A DNA stretch of 32,191 nt from Jaenimonas drosophilae (Eukaryota > Euglenozoa > Kinetoplastea > Trypanosomatida > Trypanosomatidae). The stretch spans positions 1-32,191 of the forward strand of contig JASAON010001454.1 of assembly GCA_030849065.1 (NCBI GenBank). The letters run 5' to 3'. The translations under genes were made by a program, and so were the position numbers. Shown one piece after another: positions 24,739 through 32,191 of this stretch; the first letter of the stretch is position 1, and every line of letters begins with the position of its first letter. Under the pieces are notes generated by a model. That model was not told the DNA's origin. It did no database searches and saw only the letters and a list, made by a program, of their open reading frames with translations.

Positions 24739-27700
24739 ATGACAGGTAAGGGAGATACATCAACCCCATCGTTGGAGCTTCCACGCCCTGCCAACACCGA
24801 ACCCGCCCATCCTGATGATCATGACCCACGTACTCCTTTGATGGACACCATCACCGCCACCCCGTTGGACCACCATGACACCCCCCTTACCGCACACCTC
24901 TCAGAACAACCTCACAACACCGCTTCCACGCAACCATCCGAGCCACGTACGATTCCATCGGTGAAGCGTGTGTCAAAGCCGGTGGGCTTCAAGGATTTGG
25001 ATGATGGGGAGCTGAAGGCTCCTACCCCGCTCAAGTTCTCCAGCAATCAGCAAACTCCTGAGGACTTCGACATCTTCACCAACGACGACGACTCACGTTC
25101 CGTCGATACCTTTGGATTGCCAGCCTACGTCCAACGCTACCTAGTGGAGCGGGGGACTGATGTCCCTGAGGGCCTGAGCGTGCCATGGAATCTTCGGGAT
25201 GGGGATCGGCAACAAAAGTGTACGACCTTTGACTGCCTTCGCTCCGCCAACTTTTGGAAACAATTTGAGTTCTCCATGCGCATGACAGTCATTGCCGTTC
25301 TCGTTCTATCCTCTATCATCGCTGCACGCGTCCACAACACCCCCTTCATTTCTGTTTACGCCTCCATCTCCTCCACGGTGCTGGCGGCTAAGACCAGCGT
25401 GGGTGAGAGTATCGCCTACATCTTCACGTGGGCTCGAGCAGGCTGCTGCTGGCTTCCCTTGGCGTGCATTGCTGGTGCAACACGCATGTCTAACAACATG
25501 GTGGCCTGGTCACTCTACTACACAATTATCCTCTTCTTCATGGCAACCTACACGGAGGCCATGGTGCGCCGCATATGCCTGCTGCTCTTCAACAGCTGCA
25601 TGGTGGGACTCCTCATGTTTCCAACGTATGGCGCGGTTTATCCCTGCCGTGTCATGGTGGATTGGTGCATCGGTACGGGCTTGTGCTTCCTGGCCATTTT
25701 GATACCATATCCCATCTTCTGCTTCAAGGCCGCCCAGAGATCCATCGATGATATCGCCAAAAACACCGGAACGGCGTTTCGTGGTCTCGTATACAGCTTC
25801 TGGAGCCCCACTAACGTGGAGCGCAACATGGCCATGACGAAGGTTCGACACATGACGGAGTCGCTCGATCACCTTCTTCCAGAGCTGGAGCACAGTCAGT
25901 CTTTTTCATTTTATGAATTTCTATTCGAGCCCACGGAGCACCGGGAGGTTCGACGACTGAAGCAGGCCTTTTTTGAACGACTTCGAGTGAACTTGAGCAG
26001 CATGACACGTGTCCTTGATATGGTGGAGGCGAACCCGGGAGCGATTGATGATTCCGATCGCTCCAAAGCGTTTGGTTTATCATTGACACCCTTATTGGAT
26101 GATGTGGCATCCTCATTTGATGACCTGCTCCTGTGTCTATCTCAGGCTAAAACGCTTGAAGCTATCGGGGCACTTCAGAAGAAGTTCGATGCCTTCAAAG
26201 ACCGGACGGACACCCTGCGGATGATGTACAAAAGCTCTCGGAAGCGTCTCTTTTATGAGCATGCCTCGGACACACTGGAGGAATTTGTACCGCTCATGAC
26301 GTTTTACATCTTCACGGTGGAGTGCTTCTACGACACGTTGGAGGTCTTCGAACTGGATCTCAAGACCTACTCCAAGTCACCAACACGATGGAGCAGTGTG
26401 CTACCCGTGGTGAAGCGCGTCGTGGTTCAGCCATTCCTGGATAATGTGGAGTTTACCCGGGTTCTTGTCACTGAGTGGGACCGTCGAGAGGTTCAGCGGG
26501 TTATTGAAGCGGCCAAGGTGAGTGGGGCCATGATACTCACGATTGGCTTCTCCTTTCTGATCAAGATTGACAAGGCCTCCTTCTCCGGCCCAAACATCAT
26601 CGCTTTCGTGGCAGGGTCGAATCCTGTGGAAGCTGTCCAGGCCTCTATCGTTCGATTGACGGGTTGCCTCATCGGAACCGTTCTTGGATTTTTTGCGGGA
26701 ACCTACTCCAATACCCCCGTGCAACGCGTGGCCTCTCTCTGTACGCTCATGTTCATTGGAACATTTCTCCGCAACGACAAGGAGTATGGCATCATGGCCA
26801 TTTATGCCATGTTCGTTCTCATTCCTCTCGACACCATCATGGGCGTGACTCTCACCACCGCTGTGGAGCGCATGAACCAAAACACCTTTGGCATCTTCAT
26901 TTACCTACTCGTCAGCATTCTCATATTTCCACTGTCTCCAGCTACCATCCTTCGAGCCAAGCGACGCAATGTGCTCAAACACATGAGCGACGTCGTGTCT
27001 CGTTTGATGAACCTCTTTTCCACACCTCTGGCGTCAGGCATCGTGCAGGATGGGGTTGACGCCAAGTCTCACCCAATCCTCTCAAACCGGTCGATGCACT
27101 CGGTGCTTCACACCGACTCCGCCATGGAGGATCTGGGACGCAGTCTGGAGGAGGTAACGAGGCGTTTAAAGGGAACCAAGGAGTTCATGGGCTTTGCCAA
27201 GGAGGAACGGGGCCTGGTGGAGGTTGACTACCCCGTCAAGTCGTGTGAGCAAACCTACACGCACATGCACCGAATGACAGTGCTGCTGAAGACAATGGAA
27301 ATGAGCTGGAATGTCATTCGAAGCCAGTCAGTGTACTACAAGGAAACCCAACGGATGATGCAGAGTTTGCTCCCCATCGCCTTTGATGTGTCGCGTTCCT
27401 TCGCCCGCTTTGTGGACTTGATCACCTACATGATGGATGATCCGGCCACCAACCTGGAAAGCGACATCATGAGCACCGTCCTCGACTTGATATCAGCAAG
27501 CCACGAACTGCACTCGAGAAAGACACAAATCATGCTCATGGTGATCAACCGAGCCCTGACCAATTACCGACCGCAGTCGAAGAGCACCAGTGCTGATGAT
27601 GGAGCTGCTGCGCACGGTTCACCCGATTCTTCTTCTCCACACCAGAGTCAATTGAAATATCGTCACACTTCTGCAGAAACCATTCCAAATACCTACCTCC

Positions 27701-28056
27701 CACACCGAGGCAGCGGATATTCTCAGCCGTTGGACCTGAACTTCCACGAAAACAACGTCTATCTTCGTCAAGAGTCACAACCACACATGAGTGAACACAG
27801 TGGTTTTCGGGTAAGTCAGTCGAAACGTAATGTGAGCGTCCTTCCCTACCTCCGCCATCGTGGCTGTGTGTCAACTGATGAGTGTGGTGAGTCGATGCCC
27901 CTAAAGCTGCCCGAAGACTTTGAGCTTCCCGTGTCCTCTGAAGACGCAGAGGGCTTCCATTCATTTACCTTGTGCATGGATATGTTTGCGGAGGAGACGA
28001 AGCAATTGATGATGTCATTGGGTATCATGCTCGCTCAACTTCGTTCGAAGATGTAA
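24739..28056 (+). CDS. FUSC/ArAE-like multi-pass membrane protein
   Basis: An 1105-residue protein with two separate membrane clusters, at about residues 177-330 and 595-740, each with five or six hydrophobic helices. Long soluble helical regions lie between and after them. This doubled layout, with cytoplasmic helical domains, is that of FUSC/aromatic-acid exporter (ArAE) relatives, including fungal Bre4-type proteins. The phrase NTPFISVYASISSTVL in cluster 1 and the small-residue/charged helix RLTGCLIGTVLGFFAGTYS in cluster 2 fit the RxxGTxxG-like helix of that superfamily. The N-terminal 100 residues are His/Pro/Thr-rich and polar; residues about 945-1060 form another disordered tail. An in-frame GTG at 24703 precedes the first ATG; I use the ATG. 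Function is inferred: export of organic anions or a related membrane role. MATE genes lie on both sides. Confidence 0.65.
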   Translation: MTGKGDTSTPSLELPRPANTEPAHPDDHDPRTPLMDTITATPLDHHDTPLTAHLSEQPHNTASTQPSEPRTIPSVKRVSKPVGFKDLDDGELKAPTPLKFSSNQQTPEDFDIFTNDDDSRSVDTFGLPAYVQRYLVERGTDVPEGLSVPWNLRDGDRQQKCTTFDCLRSANFWKQFEFSMRMTVIAVLVLSSIIAARVHNTPFISVYASISSTVLAAKTSVGESIAYIFTWARAGCCWLPLACIAGATRMSNNMVAWSLYYTIILFFMATYTEAMVRRICLLLFNSCMVGLLMFPTYGAVYPCRVMVDWCIGTGLCFLAILIPYPIFCFKAAQRSIDDIAKNTGTAFRGLVYSFWSPTNVERNMAMTKVRHMTESLDHLLPELEHSQSFSFYEFLFEPTEHREVRRLKQAFFERLRVNLSSMTRVLDMVEANPGAIDDSDRSKAFGLSLTPLLDDVASSFDDLLLCLSQAKTLEAIGALQKKFDAFKDRTDTLRMMYKSSRKRLFYEHASDTLEEFVPLMTFYIFTVECFYDTLEVFELDLKTYSKSPTRWSSVLPVVKRVVVQPFLDNVEFTRVLVTEWDRREVQRVIEAAKVSGAMILTIGFSFLIKIDKASFSGPNIIAFVAGSNPVEAVQASIVRLTGCLIGTVLGFFAGTYSNTPVQRVASLCTLMFIGTFLRNDKEYGIMAIYAMFVLIPLDTIMGVTLTTAVERMNQNTFGIFIYLLVSILIFPLSPATILRAKRRNVLKHMSDVVSRLMNLFSTPLASGIVQDGVDAKSHPILSNRSMHSVLHTDSAMEDLGRSLEEVTRRLKGTKEFMGFAKEERGLVEVDYPVKSCEQTYTHMHRMTVLLKTMEMSWNVIRSQSVYYKETQRMMQSLLPIAFDVSRSFARFVDLITYMMDDPATNLESDIMSTVLDLISASHELHSRKTQIMLMVINRALTNYRPQSKSTSADDGAAAHGSPDSSSPHQSQLKYRHTSAETIPNTYLPHRGSGYSQPLDLNFHENNVYLRQESQPHMSEHSGFRVSQSKRNVSVLPYLRHRGCVSTDECGESMPLKLPEDFELPVSSEDAEGFHSFTLCMDMFAEETKQLMMSLGIMLAQLRSKM

Positions 28057-28349
28057 GATCACTCTGAAAGGGCCAATTCGGACATTTGGATCAAGGAATG
28101 ATCCAAATGTAATTCCGTAGGTTGGGAACTGCGGTATGTCAGACCAGCATGCGTGGTCAGTTGTTGTGCGCGCCCATATTTTTTTTTGTGGCGTGATGTT
28201 CTCACCAATGTGCCATTTCCTCTGTTACGTGACTCTGCATGTTCCAACCATGTTTTCCGCTGAGCATACAACCTCCTTGCTGAATTTGTTTGATCACTCC
28301 CTGTGGAGCTGCGTCGTCTCATTATGCCTTCGGGTCTCACAAGCGTGTG
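28057..28349. other. Intergenic: FUSC-like gene 3' UTR
   Basis: About 290 bases (376 to the next ATG). It contains the 12-bp stem-loop listed separately and a T9 run at 28179-28187. No gene was recognised. Confidence 0.5.
28082..28110. other. Perfect 12-bp stem-loop in the 3' UTR of the FUSC-like gene
   Basis: ACATTTGGATCA (28082-28093) pairs perfectly with TGATCCAAATGT (28099-28110) around a 5-nt loop (AGGAA), starting 26 bases after the stop codon. Such a long perfect stem is not expected by chance in this window. It may be a UTR element affecting stability or translation of the membrane protein mRNA. Confidence 0.65.
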
Positions 28350-28394
28350 TCTACTCTACTCCCTCCTCTTCTTTTTCTTCGAAACATCTTTGAG
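28350..28394 (+). promoter_or_regulatory. Predicted trans-splice acceptor of the second MATE gene
   Basis: A strong C/T tract (28351-28380) is followed by the first AG at 28393-28394, 38 nt before the ATG at 28433. Confidence 0.65.
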
Positions 28395-28432
28395 ATGTCA
28401 TCTGTTTGAAGGGGACAACTCACTGAAAAGGT

Positions 28433-30091
28433 ATGTCCACCGTCAACCATGATGCAAAGACACCTAACTCACAAACTCACCCAGCAAGCTCTGGACCCAC
28501 ACCAATTGACCCACTCATGAAGGCATCGTTTCCGGTCCAGGCGGCTGCGGTTGACTGTATGATGCCAGTAACAAACCAAGACGAGTCGCAGCACCACGGA
28601 GGTGCAAGCTTGATGGGAAGGGAGGACGGGGAAGATTGGGGGTTTGTCTCGACAGCCCAACGTTTGTTTCGAACCGGATATCCGATAACTTTGTCAGCAT
28701 TGGCGCAATTCTCGATTAATGCCGTCGTGATCTCTGTTGTCGGCAAGTGTCTTGGTGTAGTGCCATTGGGTGGGGCATCTCTAGCCCTTGGTCTTGTCAA
28801 CGCTACTGGCTTTGCTTTTGGAGCTGGGCTCTGTGGTGCACTCGAAACCGTGCTATCTCATACGTACGGAAGGTTTCGGCATTCACCCGCCGTTACCGAT
28901 GAGGATGCTGACGGCCAACGTGAGATGCGGCCACTGTGCAATGAGGAAGGAATGACCATGTACGGAATCTACACACAACGCATGGCTGTGATTCTGTGGG
29001 CAATGGCCCTTCCCCTCGGGCTGGTGGTCGGATTCGCGGACCTGTACCTTGCCGGGATCGGTGAGGATGCTGACGTCGTCGCCTATGCAGGTATCTGGTG
29101 CCGTGTGGCCACTTTTGGTATACCAGCTGTACTCACCTATCAGCTGGTGCTGCGCTACTACAGTTGTCAGCATGTTACCGGACCCGTCTCTGTTGCCATG
29201 ATCGCCGCTGCCCTGCTCAACCCTTTCCTACAACTGTTGTGTGTGAAGATGTGGGGATTCTGGGGTTCTCCCGTCGCCTGGCTACTTCTGATGTGCGGTA
29301 CCGTACTGGGACTCCTCCTGTATGTTCCGTACAGCGGCCTCCACGCGAATACGTGGGGTGGTTGGGACAGCCGTTGTCTTCACCACCTTCCCAGTCTCAT
29401 GCGTATTACATTTCCATCAGTTGGTGTGATGCTCAGTGAATGGGTCGCCTTCGAGGTGAACGGCCTCGTAGCTGGGTTTGCACCACCCGATGACCTAGCT
29501 GCATTCGCTATCACTGTTCAGTTGTTTGGGCTTCTCTGGGGCACCACATCTGGCCTCCTCATCATGGCTAGTGTCTTTGTCGGCAACGCCATTGGTGCAG
29601 GACAACCCCTCCTGGCGAGGCGGATCGCGTTTTACTCCATTTGTTGTGTATTCGCCATGTCCCTAGTCAATCTAACAGTGTGTCTCCTACTTCGTGATCA
29701 CATTCCCTACCTCTTCACCGACGACGACGACGTGGTTCATATATACCACTCACTCATAGATATTGCTCTTCCGTATCACCTCTTCGACACCTTTCAGAGT
29801 ACGGTAATGGCAATTCTCCGAGGGTGTGGATTACAGCGACTCGGGGCCATCATCATTACAATTGTCTTCTGTCTGGTGGGCGTACCATTGAGCTTCCTCC
29901 TCTTCTTTCACTTCGACCTTGGTGTGCGAGCCTTGTGGATTGGCCCCTGTATCGGTGTCAGCGTGGTTGGATTCCCCCTCTACATTTATATATTGATTCG
30001 GCACATTGACTGGCCGAATCTCACACCGCACAACGACATCGACCCCACTATCCAGCAAAGTAGTGAGGACACCCCAATTCGAGCATCATAA
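28433..30091 (+). CDS. MATE-family multidrug/toxin exporter (second, divergent copy)
   Basis: A 552-residue paralogue of the MATE protein upstream. The membrane domain runs from about residue 82 to 525. Matching blocks include LSALAQFSINAVVISVVG, LGGASLALGLVNAT, CGALETVLSHTYGR, AFAITVQLFGLLWG, GNAIGAGQ and ILRGCGLQRLGA. Across the first-helix block the two copies are clearly alike but not near-identical, so the duplication is old. Differences: an ~80-residue polar N-terminal extension, an insertion of about 27 residues in the first intracellular loop between YGR and YGIYTQRM, and a C-terminal tail of only about 25 residues where the other copy has about 165. The substrate is unknown; the tails and loop suggest different regulation or location of the two copies. 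Confidence 0.9.
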   Translation: MSTVNHDAKTPNSQTHPASSGPTPIDPLMKASFPVQAAAVDCMMPVTNQDESQHHGGASLMGREDGEDWGFVSTAQRLFRTGYPITLSALAQFSINAVVISVVGKCLGVVPLGGASLALGLVNATGFAFGAGLCGALETVLSHTYGRFRHSPAVTDEDADGQREMRPLCNEEGMTMYGIYTQRMAVILWAMALPLGLVVGFADLYLAGIGEDADVVAYAGIWCRVATFGIPAVLTYQLVLRYYSCQHVTGPVSVAMIAAALLNPFLQLLCVKMWGFWGSPVAWLLLMCGTVLGLLLYVPYSGLHANTWGGWDSRCLHHLPSLMRITFPSVGVMLSEWVAFEVNGLVAGFAPPDDLAAFAITVQLFGLLWGTTSGLLIMASVFVGNAIGAGQPLLARRIAFYSICCVFAMSLVNLTVCLLLRDHIPYLFTDDDDVVHIYHSLIDIALPYHLFDTFQSTVMAILRGCGLQRLGAIIITIVFCLVGVPLSFLLFFHFDLGVRALWIGPCIGVSVVGFPLYIYILIRHIDWPNLTPHNDIDPTIQQSSEDTPIRAS

Positions 30092-31870
30092 TCCCAACAA
30101 ACAAAACCCTCAGCATATTTCAACCCGCCTAGCCATCCATCAGAGAACCGTGCTCACACCTCTCACATTCACTTACTCACCCTCCCACCACTTCCGTCTC
30201 GCCTACACCCTCGCCTCACACTACACCGCGATGTGAGCCCCCTCAGCAGCATCCATGACAACACTAACCACTACTAACACGTTTACCTCTTACACTCTGC
30301 TTCACCTCAACCAACACAACACACCACAATTACATCAATATTAACGACTACAAGATAACCAACCACATCAACGTTCATCGTCAACAACCAAGTATATCCT
30401 GCCAGCGGTTGTTCAGGCACAAATACACACACAAATACGCCCGCCACCTCAATGCTGTCTGATTTTCCCTGATTTCCTCTCCCTGCATGTGCCGGTCTGG
30501 TTGTGATGCACAACTGTTCATGGTCCAAACACTGTCGGATGAGCACTGACGATCCTTGAACTTCAATCACCTTTCGGGGCTGATACCAGACCTTGTGTGC
30601 CGGAGATGCCTGTGTTGCAACGCGCGTGATGCATAACTGTTTATCCACTCAGAGACTTTGCTGAGGACACCCAAACACAGACCTGCACTGACTGCGTTGC
30701 GACAGGCCCCCACAACCCTTGTCTCCTTGTTGCTGTTGTTCCCTCCGCCCGCCTGTTTCCACTGCTGCTTGAGGCGCACATTGGAGTTGTGTCTTGGCCC
30801 ACCCCTCGTGGCCCTGTCTGCACACTCACGTGCGCCAAGATAAAGGCGTATTATGCCACCGCAGCCCATCCATCTTATTGCTTGTGAATGCTGCCACCCA
30901 ACACACCCACCGCTACCACCACCACTGAGCAGTCACCTATGACGACACCCCACTTACGACGGTCTTATGACTCATCCCGACAATGGATTGACAGGAGTGT
31001 TCAAGAAATTGCGTGGGCGTACCAACGATTTCCAGCCGGTACGCTCTGTGACCGAGGTGCTACTGCTCCATGTGTGTTTATGGTGGTCTTCTTCATGCAC
31101 TGCCCCCTTCCCCCTCCCCCTCCCAATCAAGCGGCTTAAGCCTTGGCTCGGCCTTCACAATCTGTGCCGTAAGCCATCTTGGTGCGCCTCGAGATCTACA
31201 AGCGGTTCTTCTTGCTTCCTGCCACATTTCCCATTTCCAACCATCCCTTCCATTCTTTATGGGTCACTTCGTCTTGTGCTCCCGCTTTACCCCCGCCCGC
31301 GTGCTACATGATGACATCAACCGACTGGAGTCTCTGAGATCCTCTCTTGATTGACAAACATCGTGTTGGAGATCATTCTTCTTTCCCCGTCTGACGCACG
31401 CACAGGGTGGCAACAGCAGCATAAACAAGAAAATATTGCAAGGTTCGTGAGGGAGTCGAGCTTTGTTGGTCTTCCGCACGTTTCCTGGCCATGGTTTCCT
31501 TGTGTCTGGAGCTAGTGCTGTTGGCTTGTTCTGTTGGAGTATTGCTCTGTACGTAGCTTTGATTATTGTGGTTTGTGTTGGTTGTATATTCTGTTGATGT
31601 TGAGTGGTCGTGTTGGTGCTGATTCCAAGCTATCCTCTATTGTTTTGTTTCTCGTTGTATTGGTGTTGTTGTTGTAGGAACCTTTTTGGTTGCATCATTG
31701 TTTTTCAGTAGTATTCTTGAAGGTTCCGGAAAATGGAGAAAGTTGGATGTGTGATGCCAGCGNTCATCGCTGCCACAGGTTCAATCGGCACGAGACATAT
31801 TACATAGTTTTCCTTATCTCCAACGGGACTGCAGGCAGTTTGAGCGCGTGATGCACAAAACTGATTTCAG
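30092..31870. other. Long terminal spacer with a composition switch and no clear gene
   Basis: From 30092 to about 30400 the + strand is C/A/T-rich and very poor in G. From about 31480 to 31760 it is instead G/T-rich and C-poor. Between them lie frames of 80-114 codons (30888-31139, 30967-31311) that overlap each other and run through a C-rich pyrimidine tract (31098-31127), so I do not call them. A motif of the form GTGATGCAyAA(AA)CTG occurs at 30503-30518 and 30626-30641, and again at 31848-31863 in a slightly longer form. One undetermined base lies at 31763. No tRNA or 5S gene was recognised. Confidence 0.5.
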
Positions 31871-31886
31871 GTTTTATACCTTTCAG
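31871..31886 (+). promoter_or_regulatory. Possible trans-splice acceptor before a 69-residue ORF
   Basis: GTTTTATACCTTTCAG ends with AG at 31885-31886, 22 nt before the ATG at 31909. Longer T-rich tracts with AGs at about 31676 and 31709 are alternatives. Confidence 0.35.
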
Positions 31887-31908
31887 GAGTTCTGACTGAG
31901 ATACTATC

Positions 31909-32118
31909 ATGCACCACTCTGAAGCTCCTGTCTGCAGCAGTGCGCCGCTGTGCTGCAGTGCCACTTCCCATTCCCGTACCACCACCAAGTATTATTCACA
32001 GAGACCGGAAGAAGGAGCGCCTGATGACAATATTTCGACAAAAGCACAGTTTGAACTGACACTGCTGATCGACAACGTCTTGAGCAATCTAGCTGACCGC
32101 TCCACTTCTTCACGGTGA
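31909..32118 (+). CDS. Possible small protein, 69 residues, unrecognised
   Basis: An ATG-initiated frame with a plausible splice acceptor just upstream. The first ~25 residues are Ser/Cys/Thr-rich. The second half (EEGAPDDNISTKAQFELTLL, then IDNVLSNLADR) looks like a genuine amphipathic helix preceded by an acidic linker, which is more protein-like than other frames in this spacer. No family was recognised. No gene follows before the window ends, so context gives little help; it may be a small real gene or the chance frame of a UTR. Confidence 0.4.
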   Translation: MHHSEAPVCSSAPLCCSATSHSRTTTKYYSQRPEEGAPDDNISTKAQFELTLLIDNVLSNLADRSTSSR

Positions 32119-32191
32119 TGCGTGCATCATCTCCTTCTGTTTGGTGTGTGATGTGTGTGTTCTGATTGTTTACACATTTGTGTATATGTGT

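Noticed and set aside
30888..31311. Two overlapping + strand frames of 83 and 114 codons
   Set aside because: They overlap in different frames, pass through a C-rich pyrimidine tract and have Pro/Ser/Leu-rich tails typical of translated spacer; neither can be preferred.
31779..31787. GGTTCAATC resembling a tRNA B box
   Set aside because: The flanking bases do not form a T stem and no acceptor or anticodon arm can be built around it.
1..32191. Transposons, CRISPR arrays, rRNA, spliced-leader RNA genes or ingi/SIDER-type retroposons
   Set aside because: I looked for their hallmark sequences and saw none; no reverse transcriptase or transposase frame and no tandem repeat array is present.

Overview
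The window looks like nuclear DNA of a trypanosomatid (kinetoplastid) flagellate. About 14 confident genes all lie on the + strand, none is interrupted, and they sit head to tail. They are separated by non-coding stretches that mostly hold a pyrimidine-rich tract followed by an AG shortly before the next ATG, as expected for polycistronic transcription with spliced-leader trans-splicing. Glycosomal proteins (a GIM5-type membrane protein next to a second, cut-off Pex11-like gene, and a galactokinase ending in the PTS1 tripeptide AKL) support this. Base composition is moderate rather than strongly GC-rich, so a Leishmania-type genome is less likely, but I cannot name the genus.

Layout. 1-3.9 kb: glycosomal block (partial Pex11/GIM5-like gene, GIM5-like gene, galactokinase). 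4.7-5.4 kb: a twin-CX9C protein resembling complex I subunit NDUFB7. 5.7-6.6 kb: a TMEM115/DUF1751 Golgi rhomboid-like membrane protein. 6.9-10.8 kb: a 1322-residue protein with a presequence-like N-terminus, a helical middle and about ten zinc-ribbon/RanBP2-like fingers. 11.1-12.4 kb: a small acidic protein and the Fe-S scaffold ISCU. 13.3-15.0 kb: a PPIL3-like cyclophilin and a METTL2/6/8-type tRNA m3C methyltransferase. 15.3-15.8 kb: an unrecognised protein. 15.8-18.9 kb: a 3-kb stretch without a convincing gene, unusually rich in T homopolymers on the + strand, with an 18-bp stem-loop and one possible small ORF. 18.9-21.2 kb: XPG/Rad2 nuclease. 21.7-30.1 kb: a transport block of two divergent MATE-family exporters flanking an 1105-residue FUSC/ArAE-like membrane protein. 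30.1-32.2 kb: mostly non-coding, ending in a possible small gene.

Functional themes: glycosomal membrane and sugar entry, mitochondrial function (complex I, Fe-S scaffold, the zinc-ribbon protein), RNA modification and splicing, DNA repair, and an export cluster. Neighbouring genes in trypanosomatid transcription units are usually not functionally linked, so only the MATE-FUSC-MATE block looks like a possible functional cluster. Starts were checked against real ATG codons: three genes have in-frame GTG/TTG codons upstream that I do not accept, and the methyltransferase start is moved to an internal ATG because of the splice-site position.
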